Source: Methylobacterium terrae
GTDB lineage: Bacteria; Pseudomonadota; Alphaproteobacteria; Rhizobiales; Beijerinckiaceae
Assembly: GCF_003173755.1 (NCBI RefSeq)
Contig: NZ_CP029553.1
Coordinates: 5,894,001-5,958,000, forward strand
Reading direction: 5' to 3'
Length of the DNA stretch: 64,000 nucleotides
The translations under genes and the position numbers were made by a program. The notes under the pieces are model-generated. The model did not search any database. It had not been told where the DNA came from and saw only the letters and a list, made by a program, of their open reading frames with translations. The first letter of the stretch is position 1, and every line of letters begins with the position of its first letter. Positions 11,601 to 18,940 of the stretch are shown here, piece after piece.

Positions 11601-11917
11601 CGGGCGGCGCCGTTGATGTCGCGGTCGAGCCCGAATTGCAGCACGATCCGGGTCTGCCCGACGGAGCTCGTCGAGGTCATCTGGTCGACGTCGGCGATCT
11701 GGCCCAGCCGCCGTTCGAGCGGCGCGGCCACCGTCGTCGCCATGGTGTCGGGGCTGGCGCCGGGCATCTGCGCCTGGACCAGGATGGTCGGGAAATCGAT
11801 CTGCGGCAGCGGCGCCACCGGCAGCCGCACGAAGGCGAACAGGCCGGCGAGCAGCACGCCGAGGGTGAGCAGCGTGGTCGCGACCGGGCGCAGGATGAAG
11901 GGGGCGGAGAGGTTCAC
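8627..11917 (-). CDS. mdtC: RND multidrug efflux pump inner-membrane subunit (MdtC-like)
   Basis: A 1096-residue proton-driven pump of the HAE-RND class, in series with a second RND gene upstream, as in MdtABC heteromeric pumps. The N-terminus ([16 protein letters not shown]) aligns with the [17 protein letters not shown] start of its partner, which fixes GTG 11917 as start. TM4 contains the proton-relay aspartates in [13 protein letters not shown]. Between the porter subdomains sits an Ala/Ser/Thr-rich insert of about 65 residues (roughly 9405-9610) that the partner lacks. The gene is separated from its neighbours by palindromic repeats. Substrate unknown. Confidence 0.9.
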   Translation of the reverse strand: MNLSAPFILRPVATTLLTLGVLLAGLFAFVRLPVAPLPQIDFPTILVQAQMPGASPDTMATTVAAPLERRLGQIADVDQMTSTSSVGQTRIVLQFGLDRDINGAARDVQAAINAARADLPTALRTNPTYRKFNPADAPILILGLTSKTLSPGALYDSAATVLAQKLSQLEGIGNVDIGGSSLPAVRVELDPHALFHYGIGLEGIRAALASANANSPKGAIEAGERRYQLYANDQGRKAADYQDIVVAYRNGAGVRLRDVGQVVDGVEDRRNLGLVNGQRGVLLIVYKQPGGNVVETIDRLKAALPQLKAALPGDTELIVTGDRSLTIRASLAEAERTLLISVGLVILVVFGFLRSGPATLIPAVAVPISLVGTFAAMWLCDYSLDNISLMALIIAAGFVVDDAIVVLENIQRHIEDGRSRVEAALIGAREVGFTVLSMSLSLIAVFLPILLAGGIIGRFFQEFAVVLSLAILISLVVSLTTTPMMCARFLRPEVHGARPGLLARGLEGAFNGLLSGYRVTLDWALRHGVTVMLVLLAAVVLNVYLYIIVPKGFFPQQDTGQMIGGIQADQRISFQAMSAKLRRATAIVQADPAVESVVGFTGGRGTNSANVFVGLKPLGQRDPISEVMTRLRPKLSGIPGARLYLFPRQDFSVGGRQSFSQYQYTLQGDTSEELYTWTPKLLEALQKDPTFTDVTSDQQQGGLETRLVIDRPTAFRYGLTPDQIDNTLYDAFGQRQVSTIYNPLNQYHVVMEIAPRYLDNPETLKMIYVSTSGARARGSATTNAVAGTVASAATAPTDATSAAAAVATDSARNAATNSIAAAGRSSASSSAAVSSSKETMVPLSAFASFETGSTPVQVSHQGLFVATTLSFNLAPGKSLSDATAAIDAHMRDLRLPATIHGEFAGAAKSFQSSSSRQPLLILAALLAVYAVLGILYESWVHPLTILSTLPSAGIGAILALMLAGEEFGVIALIAVILLIGIVKKNAIMMIDFALDAERTRSLSPRESIREACLLRFRPIMMTTLAALLGALPLILDGGEGSELRRPLGIAIVGGLIVSQVLTLYTTPVVYLYLDRFRLWVGRRRRGDSATRALPAE

Positions 11918-11943
11918 GGGGAGGCCCCGGGGGCGCCGCCGCG

Positions 11944-12113
11944 AACCCTCCCCCCTCTGCGGGGGAGGGTGGCGAACGGAGTGAGCCGGGAGAGGGGAAC
12001 CACGCATCCGGATATGGCGGAGCCGTTGTGAAGGGCGCCCACTGGATGAGCGTTGCGCTGCCCCTCTCCCGCCCGGCTGCGCCGGGCACCCTCCCCCGCA
12101 GAGGGGGGAGGGT
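11944..12113. repeat. compound palindromic repeat, type B, copy 1
   Basis: Outer hairpins are CCCTCCCCCCTCTGC/GGGGGAGGG at 11946-11970 and its inverse at 12089-12112. Inside are GGGAGAGGGG and CCCCTCTCCC arms (near 11989 and 12060) that can pair with each other across about 60 bases. It lies between the two RND pump genes. Related to type A in layout but different in sequence; the second copy is at 15287-15493. Confidence 0.8.
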
Positions 12114-12137
12114 TCATGCGCGCGACCGTTGCGCTTC

Positions 12138-15100
12138 TCACGGCACCGCCTCCCCGGGCGCCAGCCCGCTGCCCCGCCGCCCGGAGAGCCGCCGCCCGAG
12201 CCGGTCGAAGGCGAGGTAGATTACCGGGGTCGTGTAGAGCGTCAGGATCTGGCTGACGATGAGACCACCCGCGATCGAGATGCCGAGCGGCTGGCGCAGC
12301 TCCGAGCCGGTCCCCGTCCCGAGGATCAGCGGGACCGCCGCGAAGAGCGCCGCGAAGGTCGTCATCAGGATCGGGCGGAAGCGCAGGATGCAGGCCTCGT
12401 AGATCGCGTCGCGGGGATTCATGCCCTCCTCGCGCTCGGCCTGGAGCGCGAAGTCGATCATCATGATGGCGTTCTTCTTCACGATGCCGATCAGGAGAAC
12501 GATGCCGATGATGCCGATGATGTCGAGGTCGTGGTTGAACAGCATCAGGCCGGCGAGCGCCCCGATGCCGGCCGAGGGCAGGGTCGAGAGGATCGTGATC
12601 GGGTGGACGAAGCTCTCATACAGAACGCCGAGCACGATGTAGACCGTGACGATCGCGGCGAGCACCAGGAACAGGGTGTTGTCGAGGGAGGCCTGGAAGG
12701 CCAGCGCCGAGCCCTGGAAGATCAGCCGGAAGCTGTCGGGCATGCCGAGTTCCTTCTCGGTGGCCCGGATCGCCTCCACCGCGGGACCTAGCGAGGCGCC
12801 GGGCGCGAGGTTGAACGAGATCGTGGTGGCCGGGAACTGGCCGAGATGGCTGATGAGGAGGGGGGCGCGGCGCTCGCTCACCTGGGCGATGGCGGTGAGC
12901 GGCACCTGGCCGTTGGTGGCAGTGGAGGACGGCAGGTAGATCCGCTGGAGCGATTCGAGCGTCCGGTGCAGCTCGGGATCGGCCTCGAGGATCACCCGGT
13001 ACTGGTTCGACTGGGTGAAGATCGTCGAGATGATGCGCTGGCCGAAGGCATCGTAGAGCGCGTTGTCGACGGAAGCCGGGGTGATGCCGTAGCGGCCGGC
13101 CGTCGCCCGGTCGATGGTGATGTAGGCGGCCAGCCCGCTCGCCTGCCGGTCGCTCGCGACGTCGGCGAGGTCCGGAATCCGCTTCAAGCGGTCGACGAGG
13201 CGCGGGACCCAGGTGTCGAAGGCGGCCGGGTCCGGGTTCTCCAGGATGAACTGGTACTGCGTGGCGCTCACCGCCGTGTCGATGGTGAGGTCCTGGACCG
13301 GCTGCATGAACAGCGCGATGCCCGGCACGTCGGCGACCCGGGCGCCGATGCGCCGGATGATCGCGCTGGCATTCTCGGTCCGCTCCTCGCGCGGGCGCAG
13401 GTTGATGAGGAAGCGGCCGGAATTCAGCGTCACGTTCTGGCCGTCGACGCCGATGAACGACGACAGGCTGACCACGTCCGGATCCTTCAGGATCTCGGCC
13501 GCCAGGCGCTGCTGGCGCTCGGCCATGGCCCGGTACGAGACGGTCTGGTCGGCCTGGGTGATGCCCTGGATCAGCCCGGTATCCTGGACCGGGAAGAAGC
13601 CCTTCGGGATCACGACGTAGAGGTAGACGGTCAGCACGAGGGTGCCCACGGCGACCAGCAGCGTCAGCCCCTGGTGGGCGAGCACGCCCCGCAAGGAGCG
13701 GCCGTAGAAGGCGATGCCGCCCTCCATCAGCCGGCGCCCGGCATTGGACAGGCGCCCGGCGGCGCGGGCCTGCGGGGCCTCGTGGCGCAGGAGGCGCGCG
13801 CACAGCATCGGCACGAGCGTCAGCGAGACGACACCCGAGATCACGATCGTGGCGGCGAGCGTGATGGCGAATTCGTGGAACAGGCGCCCGACCACCTCGC
13901 CCATGAACAGCAGCGGGATCAGCACCGCGAGCAGCGAGACGGTGAGCGAGATGATGGTGAAGCCGATCTCGCGCGAGCCCTTGAGGGCCGCCTCCATCGG
14001 GCTGTCGCCCTCCTCGACGTGGCGGGCGATGTTCTCGATGACGACGATCGCGTCGTCGACGACGAAGCCGGTCGCGATAGTGAGCGCCATCAAGGACAGG
14101 TTGTCGAGGGAGAAGCCCCATAGGTCCATGACGGCGAGCGCGCCGACCAGCGACAGCGGCACCGACAGGCTCGGGATCAGGGTGGCGGGCAGCGAGCGCA
14201 GGAACAGGAAGATCACCAGCACCACGAGGGCGATGGCGAGGAGAAGCTCGAACTGCACGTCCTCGACGGAGGCGCGGATCGTCACCGTGCGGTCGGTGAG
14301 CGGGGTCACCTGGATCGCCGCCGGCAGCGTCGCCTGGAGCTGGGGCAGCAGCGTCTTGATCCGGTCGACCACCGCGATGACGTTGGCGCCGGGCTGGCGC
14401 TGGATGTTGAGGATCACCGCCGGCGTGGTGTCCATCCAGGCGCCGAGCTGGGTGTTCTCCGCCCCCTCCACCACCTCGGCCACCGCCGAGAGCCGCACCG
14501 GCGCCCCGTTGCGGTAGGCGATCACCGCGTCGCGATAGGCGGCCGGGTCCCGGATCTGGTCGTTGGCGTTGATGGTGAAGGACTGGGTCGGCCCGTCGAT
14601 CGAGCCCTTCGGGGTGTTGACGTTGAGGTTGTTGATGGTGGTGCGCAAATCGTCGATGTTGAGGCCGTAGGCGGCGAGCGCCGAGGCGTTGAAGCGCACC
14701 CGCACGGCGGGCCGCTGCCCGCCCGCCATCGAGACGAGGCCGACGCCCGAGACCTGGCTGATCTTCTGGGCGAGCCGCGTCTCGGCGAGGTCGCGCACCT
14801 GCGTCAGCGCCAGGGTCTTGGAGGTGAGCGCGAGCGTCAGGATCGGCGCGTCGGCAGGATTCACCTTGGCGTAGACGGGAGGCGCCGGCAGGTCGCTCGG
14901 CAGGAGGTTGCCGGCGGCGTTGATGGCCGCCTGCACTTCCTGCGTCGCGATGTCGATGCCGAGGTCGAGGTTGAACTGCAGCGTGATGACGGAGGCGCCG
15001 GCCGAGGATTGCGACGTCATCTGGTTGAGGTTGGCGAGCTGGCCGAACTGCCGCTCCAGCGGCGCCGTCACCGCCGAGGTCATCACCTCGGGGCTCGCTC

Positions 15101-15257
15101 CCGGATAGAAGGTCTGCACCTGGATCGTCGGGTAATCGACGGAAGGAAGCGCCGAGAGCGGCAGGTTGAAGTAGGAGATCGTGCCGACGAGCAGGATCGC
15201 CAGCATGAGGAGCGTGGTCGCGACCGGGCGCAGGATGAACAGGCGGGAGGGGTTCAT
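12138..15257 (-). CDS. mdtB: RND multidrug efflux pump inner-membrane subunit (MdtB-like)
   Basis: A 1039-residue HAE-RND pump subunit of standard length. It starts [20 protein letters not shown], has the large periplasmic porter domain after TM1 ([20 protein letters not shown]) and TM4 aspartates in [16 protein letters not shown], and ends with the TM10-12 block ([19 protein letters not shown]). It is more compact than the downstream MdtC-like protein because it lacks the Ala/Ser insert. Position between the adaptor gene (upstream) and the second pump gene matches mdtA-mdtB-mdtC order. About 230 bases with a type B repeat separate it from each neighbour, longer than usual for such operons. 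Confidence 0.92.
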   Translation of the reverse strand: MNPSRLFILRPVATTLLMLAILLVGTISYFNLPLSALPSVDYPTIQVQTFYPGASPEVMTSAVTAPLERQFGQLANLNQMTSQSSAGASVITLQFNLDLGIDIATQEVQAAINAAGNLLPSDLPAPPVYAKVNPADAPILTLALTSKTLALTQVRDLAETRLAQKISQVSGVGLVSMAGGQRPAVRVRFNASALAAYGLNIDDLRTTINNLNVNTPKGSIDGPTQSFTINANDQIRDPAAYRDAVIAYRNGAPVRLSAVAEVVEGAENTQLGAWMDTTPAVILNIQRQPGANVIAVVDRIKTLLPQLQATLPAAIQVTPLTDRTVTIRASVEDVQFELLLAIALVVLVIFLFLRSLPATLIPSLSVPLSLVGALAVMDLWGFSLDNLSLMALTIATGFVVDDAIVVIENIARHVEEGDSPMEAALKGSREIGFTIISLTVSLLAVLIPLLFMGEVVGRLFHEFAITLAATIVISGVVSLTLVPMLCARLLRHEAPQARAAGRLSNAGRRLMEGGIAFYGRSLRGVLAHQGLTLLVAVGTLVLTVYLYVVIPKGFFPVQDTGLIQGITQADQTVSYRAMAERQQRLAAEILKDPDVVSLSSFIGVDGQNVTLNSGRFLINLRPREERTENASAIIRRIGARVADVPGIALFMQPVQDLTIDTAVSATQYQFILENPDPAAFDTWVPRLVDRLKRIPDLADVASDRQASGLAAYITIDRATAGRYGITPASVDNALYDAFGQRIISTIFTQSNQYRVILEADPELHRTLESLQRIYLPSSTATNGQVPLTAIAQVSERRAPLLISHLGQFPATTISFNLAPGASLGPAVEAIRATEKELGMPDSFRLIFQGSALAFQASLDNTLFLVLAAIVTVYIVLGVLYESFVHPITILSTLPSAGIGALAGLMLFNHDLDIIGIIGIVLLIGIVKKNAIMMIDFALQAEREEGMNPRDAIYEACILRFRPILMTTFAALFAAVPLILGTGTGSELRQPLGISIAGGLIVSQILTLYTTPVIYLAFDRLGRRLSGRRGSGLAPGEAVP

Positions 15258-15286
15258 CGGGCCGTCCCCGTGAGGCGCGCGCGATC

Positions 15287-15493
15287 AACCCTCCCCCCTC
15301 TGCGGGGGAGGGTGCCCCGCGGCGAGTGCGAAGCACTCGTGCCCGGGGCGGGAGAGGGGACGACGTTTCCGGAGAGGTCACGCGCTTCATGAAAGGCGCC
15401 ATCTGGACCAGCGTCGCGCGGCCCCTCTCCCGGCCTGGCACGAGTGCTGCGCACTCGCCGCAGGCCATCCTCCCCCGCGGAGGGGGGAGGGTT
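15287..15493. repeat. compound palindromic repeat, type B, copy 2
   Basis: Outer hairpins of CCCTCCCCCCTCTGC / GCGGAGGGGGGAGGG type at 15288-15313 and 15469-15493. Inside, GCGAGTGCGAAGCACTCG at about 15321-15338 forms its own hairpin and pairs with a second copy near 15441-15458; GGGAGAGGGG and CCCCTCTCCC arms are also present. It lies between the adaptor gene and the first RND pump gene. Confidence 0.8.
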
Positions 15494-15513
15494 ATCGGCG
15501 GTGCGCCACGTCA

Positions 15514-16893
15514 TCACGGATTCTGGCTCTGCTGCCGGCGGCGGTGCGGGCGCTCACCCTCGGGACGCTGGCCCTCCTGACGCTGGCCCTCCTGCCGCCC
15601 CGGTGCCGCGCCCTCCCCGTTCGCCGGCTCCGCGGGCTTCGCCGCCTCCGGCCCGGCCGTCGTCTCGGGCCGCCCGCCGGTGACGCGCACCTGCGCCCCG
15701 TCCTTCAGCCGGTCGGTGCCGTCGACGACCACCCGGTCGCCGACGGCGAGCCCCTTGGTGACGACGGTCCGCACGCCGTCGCTCTCGCCGATCTCGATCG
15801 GGCGCACCGCGACCTTGTCCTCAGCCGTGAGGAGATAGACGTAGGTGCCGGGCGTGCCGCGCAGCACGGCGGCGGCCGGCACCAGGGCGGCGTCGCGCAC
15901 GGTGTCGACGTCGAGCCGGGCGTTGACGAACTGGTTGGGAAACAGCCGGTCGTCCTTGTTGGGGAACAGGGCGCGCAGCTTCACCGTGCCGGTCGTCACG
16001 TCGATCTGGTTGTCGACGGTGTCGAGGGTGCCCCGCGCGATCTCGGTGGTGTCCGAGCGGTCGAAGACCCGCACCGGCAGGGTGGCGCCGGCGCGGAGCC
16101 GATTCATCACCCGCGACAGCACCGTCTCCGGCAGGGTGAACAGCACCGAGATCGGGTGGAGCTGCGTGACGACGACGATGCCGGTCGAGGCGGCGGTGAC
16201 GTAGTTGCCCTGGTCGATCTGGCGCAGGCCGACCCGGCCCTCGACCGGGGAGGTGATGCGGCCGTAAGAGATGTTGAGCTTCTGCTGGTCGATCTGGGCC
16301 TGGTCGGAGGCGACCACGCCCTCGTACTGCTTGACCGTCGCTCCTTGCGTGTCGACGTTTTGCTTCGAGATCGAATCCTGCCGGTTCAGGGTCTGGTAGC
16401 GGGTCAGGTCGAGGCGGGCATTCTGCAAGAGGGCCTGGTCGCGCAGGAGCTGGCCCTGGTACTGGGCGAGCAGCGCCTCGTAGGGCCGCACGTCGATCTG
16501 GGCCAGGAAGTCGCCGGCCTTGACGGTCTGGCCCTCGCGAAAGCCGATCTGGGTCAGGTAGCCGCTCACCTGCGAGCGGATCGTCACGGTGGCGAGCGGC
16601 GTCACGGTGCCGAGGCCCGCCAGCACCACCGGCATGTCGCCCTTCTGGACGGTGGCGATGCCGACGGCCTGCGGCCCCTCCCCGCCCGCGCCGCGGCGCC
16701 CGCCGCCCCGGCGGCCGCCGCTCGCCTGCTGCGTCTCGGATTTCCTGAACCCGTCCGGCCAGGACGTGCGGTAGGCCCAGTATCCGCCCGCGGCGAGCGC
16801 CAGCAGCAGGACGAGCCAGACCGGTCCGCGGCCGCGCCGGCGGCGCGGCGACCCGACCGCGTCGTCGGTCCGGATGGGAGACAATTCGTTCAT
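15514..16893 (-). CDS. mdtA: RND efflux periplasmic adaptor (membrane fusion protein, MdtA-like)
   Basis: A 459-residue HlyD/MdtA-family adaptor that links the inner-membrane pumps to the outer-membrane channel. One N-terminal membrane anchor (about residues 24-42, WLVLLLALAAGGYWAY) follows a basic RRRRGRG stretch. Next comes a barrel-sandwich/lipoyl region (VTIRSQVSGYLTQIGFREGQ), the alpha-hairpin, the matching half (ITSPVEGRVGLRQIDQGNYV) and the beta-barrel. ATG 16893 gives the expected short cytoplasmic tail; the open frame upstream is not conserved-looking. The C-terminus is a hydrophilic tail with a QRQEG/QRPEG repeat encoded by 15-bp units. It is the first gene of the minus-strand efflux operon. 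Confidence 0.9.
   Translation of the reverse strand: MNELSPIRTDDAVGSPRRRRGRGPVWLVLLLALAAGGYWAYRTSWPDGFRKSETQQASGGRRGGGRRGAGGEGPQAVGIATVQKGDMPVVLAGLGTVTPLATVTIRSQVSGYLTQIGFREGQTVKAGDFLAQIDVRPYEALLAQYQGQLLRDQALLQNARLDLTRYQTLNRQDSISKQNVDTQGATVKQYEGVVASDQAQIDQQKLNISYGRITSPVEGRVGLRQIDQGNYVTAASTGIVVVTQLHPISVLFTLPETVLSRVMNRLRAGATLPVRVFDRSDTTEIARGTLDTVDNQIDVTTGTVKLRALFPNKDDRLFPNQFVNARLDVDTVRDAALVPAAAVLRGTPGTYVYLLTAEDKVAVRPIEIGESDGVRTVVTKGLAVGDRVVVDGTDRLKDGAQVRVTGGRPETTAGPEAAKPAEPANGEGAAPGRQEGQRQEGQRPEGERPHRRRQQSQNP
15551..15595. repeat. 15-bp tandem repeat, 3 units, in the adaptor C-terminus
   Basis: Three units of the form CGCTGGCCCTCCTGA (15551-15565, 15566-15580, 15581-15595) encode, on the minus strand, repeats of the type RQEGQ. 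The repeat preserves the reading frame and lies beyond the structured part of the adaptor, so copy changes should be tolerated. Confidence 0.8.
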
Positions 16894-17217
16894 CGACCTG
16901 GACAACCCGGACTTAGGAAAACCGACCTCGCGCCCCCCGCGACGCCTCTCATGTCGTGCCGGCGGCGCGGACCCGCGCCTGCGGCACGTTCGCCTCCGCA
17001 CCCCGCCCCCCTCGAGCCGCCCCCGGGGCCCGATCCGCACGGCCATTCCGCACGGCAATGCGTCGCCAGTACGACGGCGATGTTGCCTCACGATTGCTGA
17101 ACGCCACCCGAGCGTTGCCCGGAATCGTCGCCCTGGAAGGGCCACGATCCCCGCGCTTATCTGAGGCCAGAGGGCGCGACACGGCGCCGCCACACCTCTA
17201 CCGTCGACGGGACCCTT
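16894..17217. other. divergent intergenic region, adaptor / DedA
   Basis: These 324 bases separate two divergently read genes and must hold the efflux operon promoter and the DedA promoter. The only structure I can point to is a short inverted repeat CGTCG-N6-CGACG at 17061-17076, which could be an operator. I see no convincing -35/-10 pair. No gene is supported: the frames through it are GC-rich shadows without conserved features. Confidence 0.4.
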
Positions 17218-17859
17218 ATGCACTTCCTCCACGACCTGCCGGTCGCCGACCTGATCTCGCATTACGGCTACTGGGCGATCTTCCTCGTCATCACGCTCGA
17301 GAGCGCCGGCGTGCCAATGCCGGGCGAGACCGCACTGATCTCGGCGGCGGTCTATGCCGGCTCGACCGGCCAGCTGCGCATCGGCCTCGTGGTGCTGGCA
17401 GCCGCGCTCGCCGCCATCATCGGCGACAATCTCGGCTACTGGGTCGGCCGGCGCTGGGGCATGCCGCTGCTCCTCAAGCACGGGGCGAAGATCGCCCTCG
17501 ATCACCGGCGGCTCAAGCTCGGCCAGTATCTCTTCCAGCGCCACGGCGGCAAGATCGTGTTCTTCGGCCGGTTCACCGCGATGCTGCGCGCCTACGCGGC
17601 CCTGCTCGCCGGGGTGAACCAGTTCGACGCCCGCCGCTTCTTCCTGTTCAACGCCGCCGGGGGCATCGCCTGGGCCTCGCTGATGGGCTTCGGCGCCTAC
17701 CTGTGCGGGCGCTCGATCGAGCACGTCGTCGGGCCGATCGGCCTCGGGCTCCTCGCCTTCGTGGTGTTCGGCGGCATCGCCCTGTGGCTGTTCGTGCGCC
17801 GGCACGAGGCGCGGCTGACGCTGGAGGCCGAGCAGGCGATCCCCGGCCCGCTGGCCTGA
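17218..17859 (+). CDS. DedA-family membrane protein
   Basis: A 213-residue polytopic inner-membrane protein of the DedA/SNARE-associated (VTT) family, whose members are implicated in lipid scrambling and undecaprenyl-phosphate recycling. Family signatures are the re-entrant segment ESAGVPMPGETALISA near residue 24 and FFGRFTAMLRAYAALLAGV near residue 120, followed by NAAGGIAWA. Four to five hydrophobic spans are visible and the C-terminus is cytoplasmic and charged. It stands alone between a divergent efflux operon and a GC-rich hairpin that may terminate it. Confidence 0.9.
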   Translation: MHFLHDLPVADLISHYGYWAIFLVITLESAGVPMPGETALISAAVYAGSTGQLRIGLVVLAAALAAIIGDNLGYWVGRRWGMPLLLKHGAKIALDHRRLKLGQYLFQRHGGKIVFFGRFTAMLRAYAALLAGVNQFDARRFFLFNAAGGIAWASLMGFGAYLCGRSIEHVVGPIGLGLLAFVVFGGIALWLFVRRHEARLTLEAEQAIPGPLA

Positions 17860-17915
17860 AGGGGTCCATTGCCGCCCGCCCGCGCGGGTGGCATGAGGCG
17901 CGCCAGACACTCCAC

Positions 17916-17939
17916 CCGCCCCGCCTCCGTGCGGGGCGG
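17916..17939 (+). terminator. GC hairpin after the DedA gene
   Basis: A perfect 9-bp stem, CCGCCCCGC (17916-17924) with GCGGGGCGG (17931-17939) and a 6-base loop, lies 56 bases after the DedA stop and 32 bases before the next ATG. No T-run follows, so intrinsic termination is possible but unproven. Confidence 0.4.
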
Positions 17940-17971
17940 CCGCGGCCCGCCGCGGCCCGCAAACCGGCACG

Positions 17972-18805
17972 ATGACACAGGCTTCCCACCCCTTCGGCAC
18001 CTACGCGCCCGCCGGGCTCGTGCGCTGGATCATCTCCCGCACCGAGCGCCTGCCCGACGAGAACTGGGGCGCGCGGCGCCTCGCCCTGATGCTGCGCCGC
18101 ACCGCCATCCGCCTCCTGCGCGGCCGGCCCCTCGACGTCGAGCGCTACGGCGCGCGCATGCGGCTTCACCCCTACAACAACAACTGCGAGAAGAAGGTGC
18201 TCTTCACCCCGCAGTTCTTCGATCCGCTGGAGCGGAAGATTCTGGCCGGCCGCATCGGGCCGGACTGCGTCTTCCTCGACATCGGGGCGAATGTCGGCGC
18301 CTACGCGCTGTTCGTGGCGGCGCAGGCCGGGCCCGGCGCGCGGATCCTGGCGGTCGAGCCGCAGCCCGACATCTTCGACAAGCTCGCCTTCAACATCGCC
18401 CAGAACCCGTTCGGCAGCGTCAAGGCGGTGGCCTGCGCGGTCGCCGACAAGGCCGGCGAGATGACCCTGTTCGTCGATCCCCGCAACCGGGGCGAATCGA
18501 GCCTGAAGGTGGTGGGCACCAGCGAGGGCGCGGCGATCCGCGTGCCGGCGGTCTCGCTCCTCGACCTCGTGCGCGGCGAGGGGCTGACCCGCATCGACGC
18601 GATCAAGCTCGACGTCGAGGGCGCCGAGGACCTGATCCTCGAGCCGTTCCTGCGCCAGGCGCCCCCCGCCCTGCGCCCGCGCCTTCTCGTCATCGAGGAC
18701 GGCACCGACCTGTGGCAGACCGACCTCGCGGCGCTGCTCGCCCGCAACGGCTACCGCCGCATCGCCCAGACCCGGCTGAACCTGATCTTCGAGCGGGAGG
18801 GGTAG
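17972..18805 (+). CDS. FkbM-family methyltransferase
   Basis: A 277-residue SAM-dependent methyltransferase of the FkbM type, a group that often O-methylates sugars or glycans. The SAM-binding motif is VFLDIGANVGAYALFVAA at about residues 92-109, followed by the acidic residue in LAVEPQPD and the later signature IKLDVEGAE near residue 211. No signal peptide is present. It may modify a surface polysaccharide, but no glycosyltransferase gene is next to it, so the acceptor is unknown. It stands between a DedA gene and a helicase gene, both apparently unrelated. Confidence 0.87.
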   Translation: MTQASHPFGTYAPAGLVRWIISRTERLPDENWGARRLALMLRRTAIRLLRGRPLDVERYGARMRLHPYNNNCEKKVLFTPQFFDPLERKILAGRIGPDCVFLDIGANVGAYALFVAAQAGPGARILAVEPQPDIFDKLAFNIAQNPFGSVKAVACAVADKAGEMTLFVDPRNRGESSLKVVGTSEGAAIRVPAVSLLDLVRGEGLTRIDAIKLDVEGAEDLILEPFLRQAPPALRPRLLVIEDGTDLWQTDLAALLARNGYRRIAQTRLNLIFEREG

Positions 18806-18816
18806 CGGGGGGCTTC

Positions 18817-18850
18817 GGCACCTCAGGATGAGGTCGTGGGTGGAAGGATG
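18817..18850. repeat. short intergenic repeat related to the hairpin at 53567
   Basis: The core CACCTCAGGATGAGGTCG followed by TGGGTGGAAGG closely resembles the right half of the 53567-53599 hairpin (CGACCTCAGGATGAGGTCG, GAGTGGAAG). Here the outer arms are degenerate, leaving a short CCTCA/TGAGG stem. It follows the methyltransferase stop by 12 bases and may be a worn terminator or dispersed repeat. Confidence 0.5.
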
Positions 18851-18940
18851 GCGGGTGGATCCGGATCGTCACGGCGACGCCCCATCCTCCACTGTCACCC
18901 TTGCAGCCTCCCCGCCCCCTCCCGATCTTCACGGGCGCCG

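Noticed and set aside
6582..15493. Palindromic repeats as insertion-sequence ends
   Set aside because: No transposase gene and no target duplications are visible; the unit is only about 200 bp with internal symmetry.
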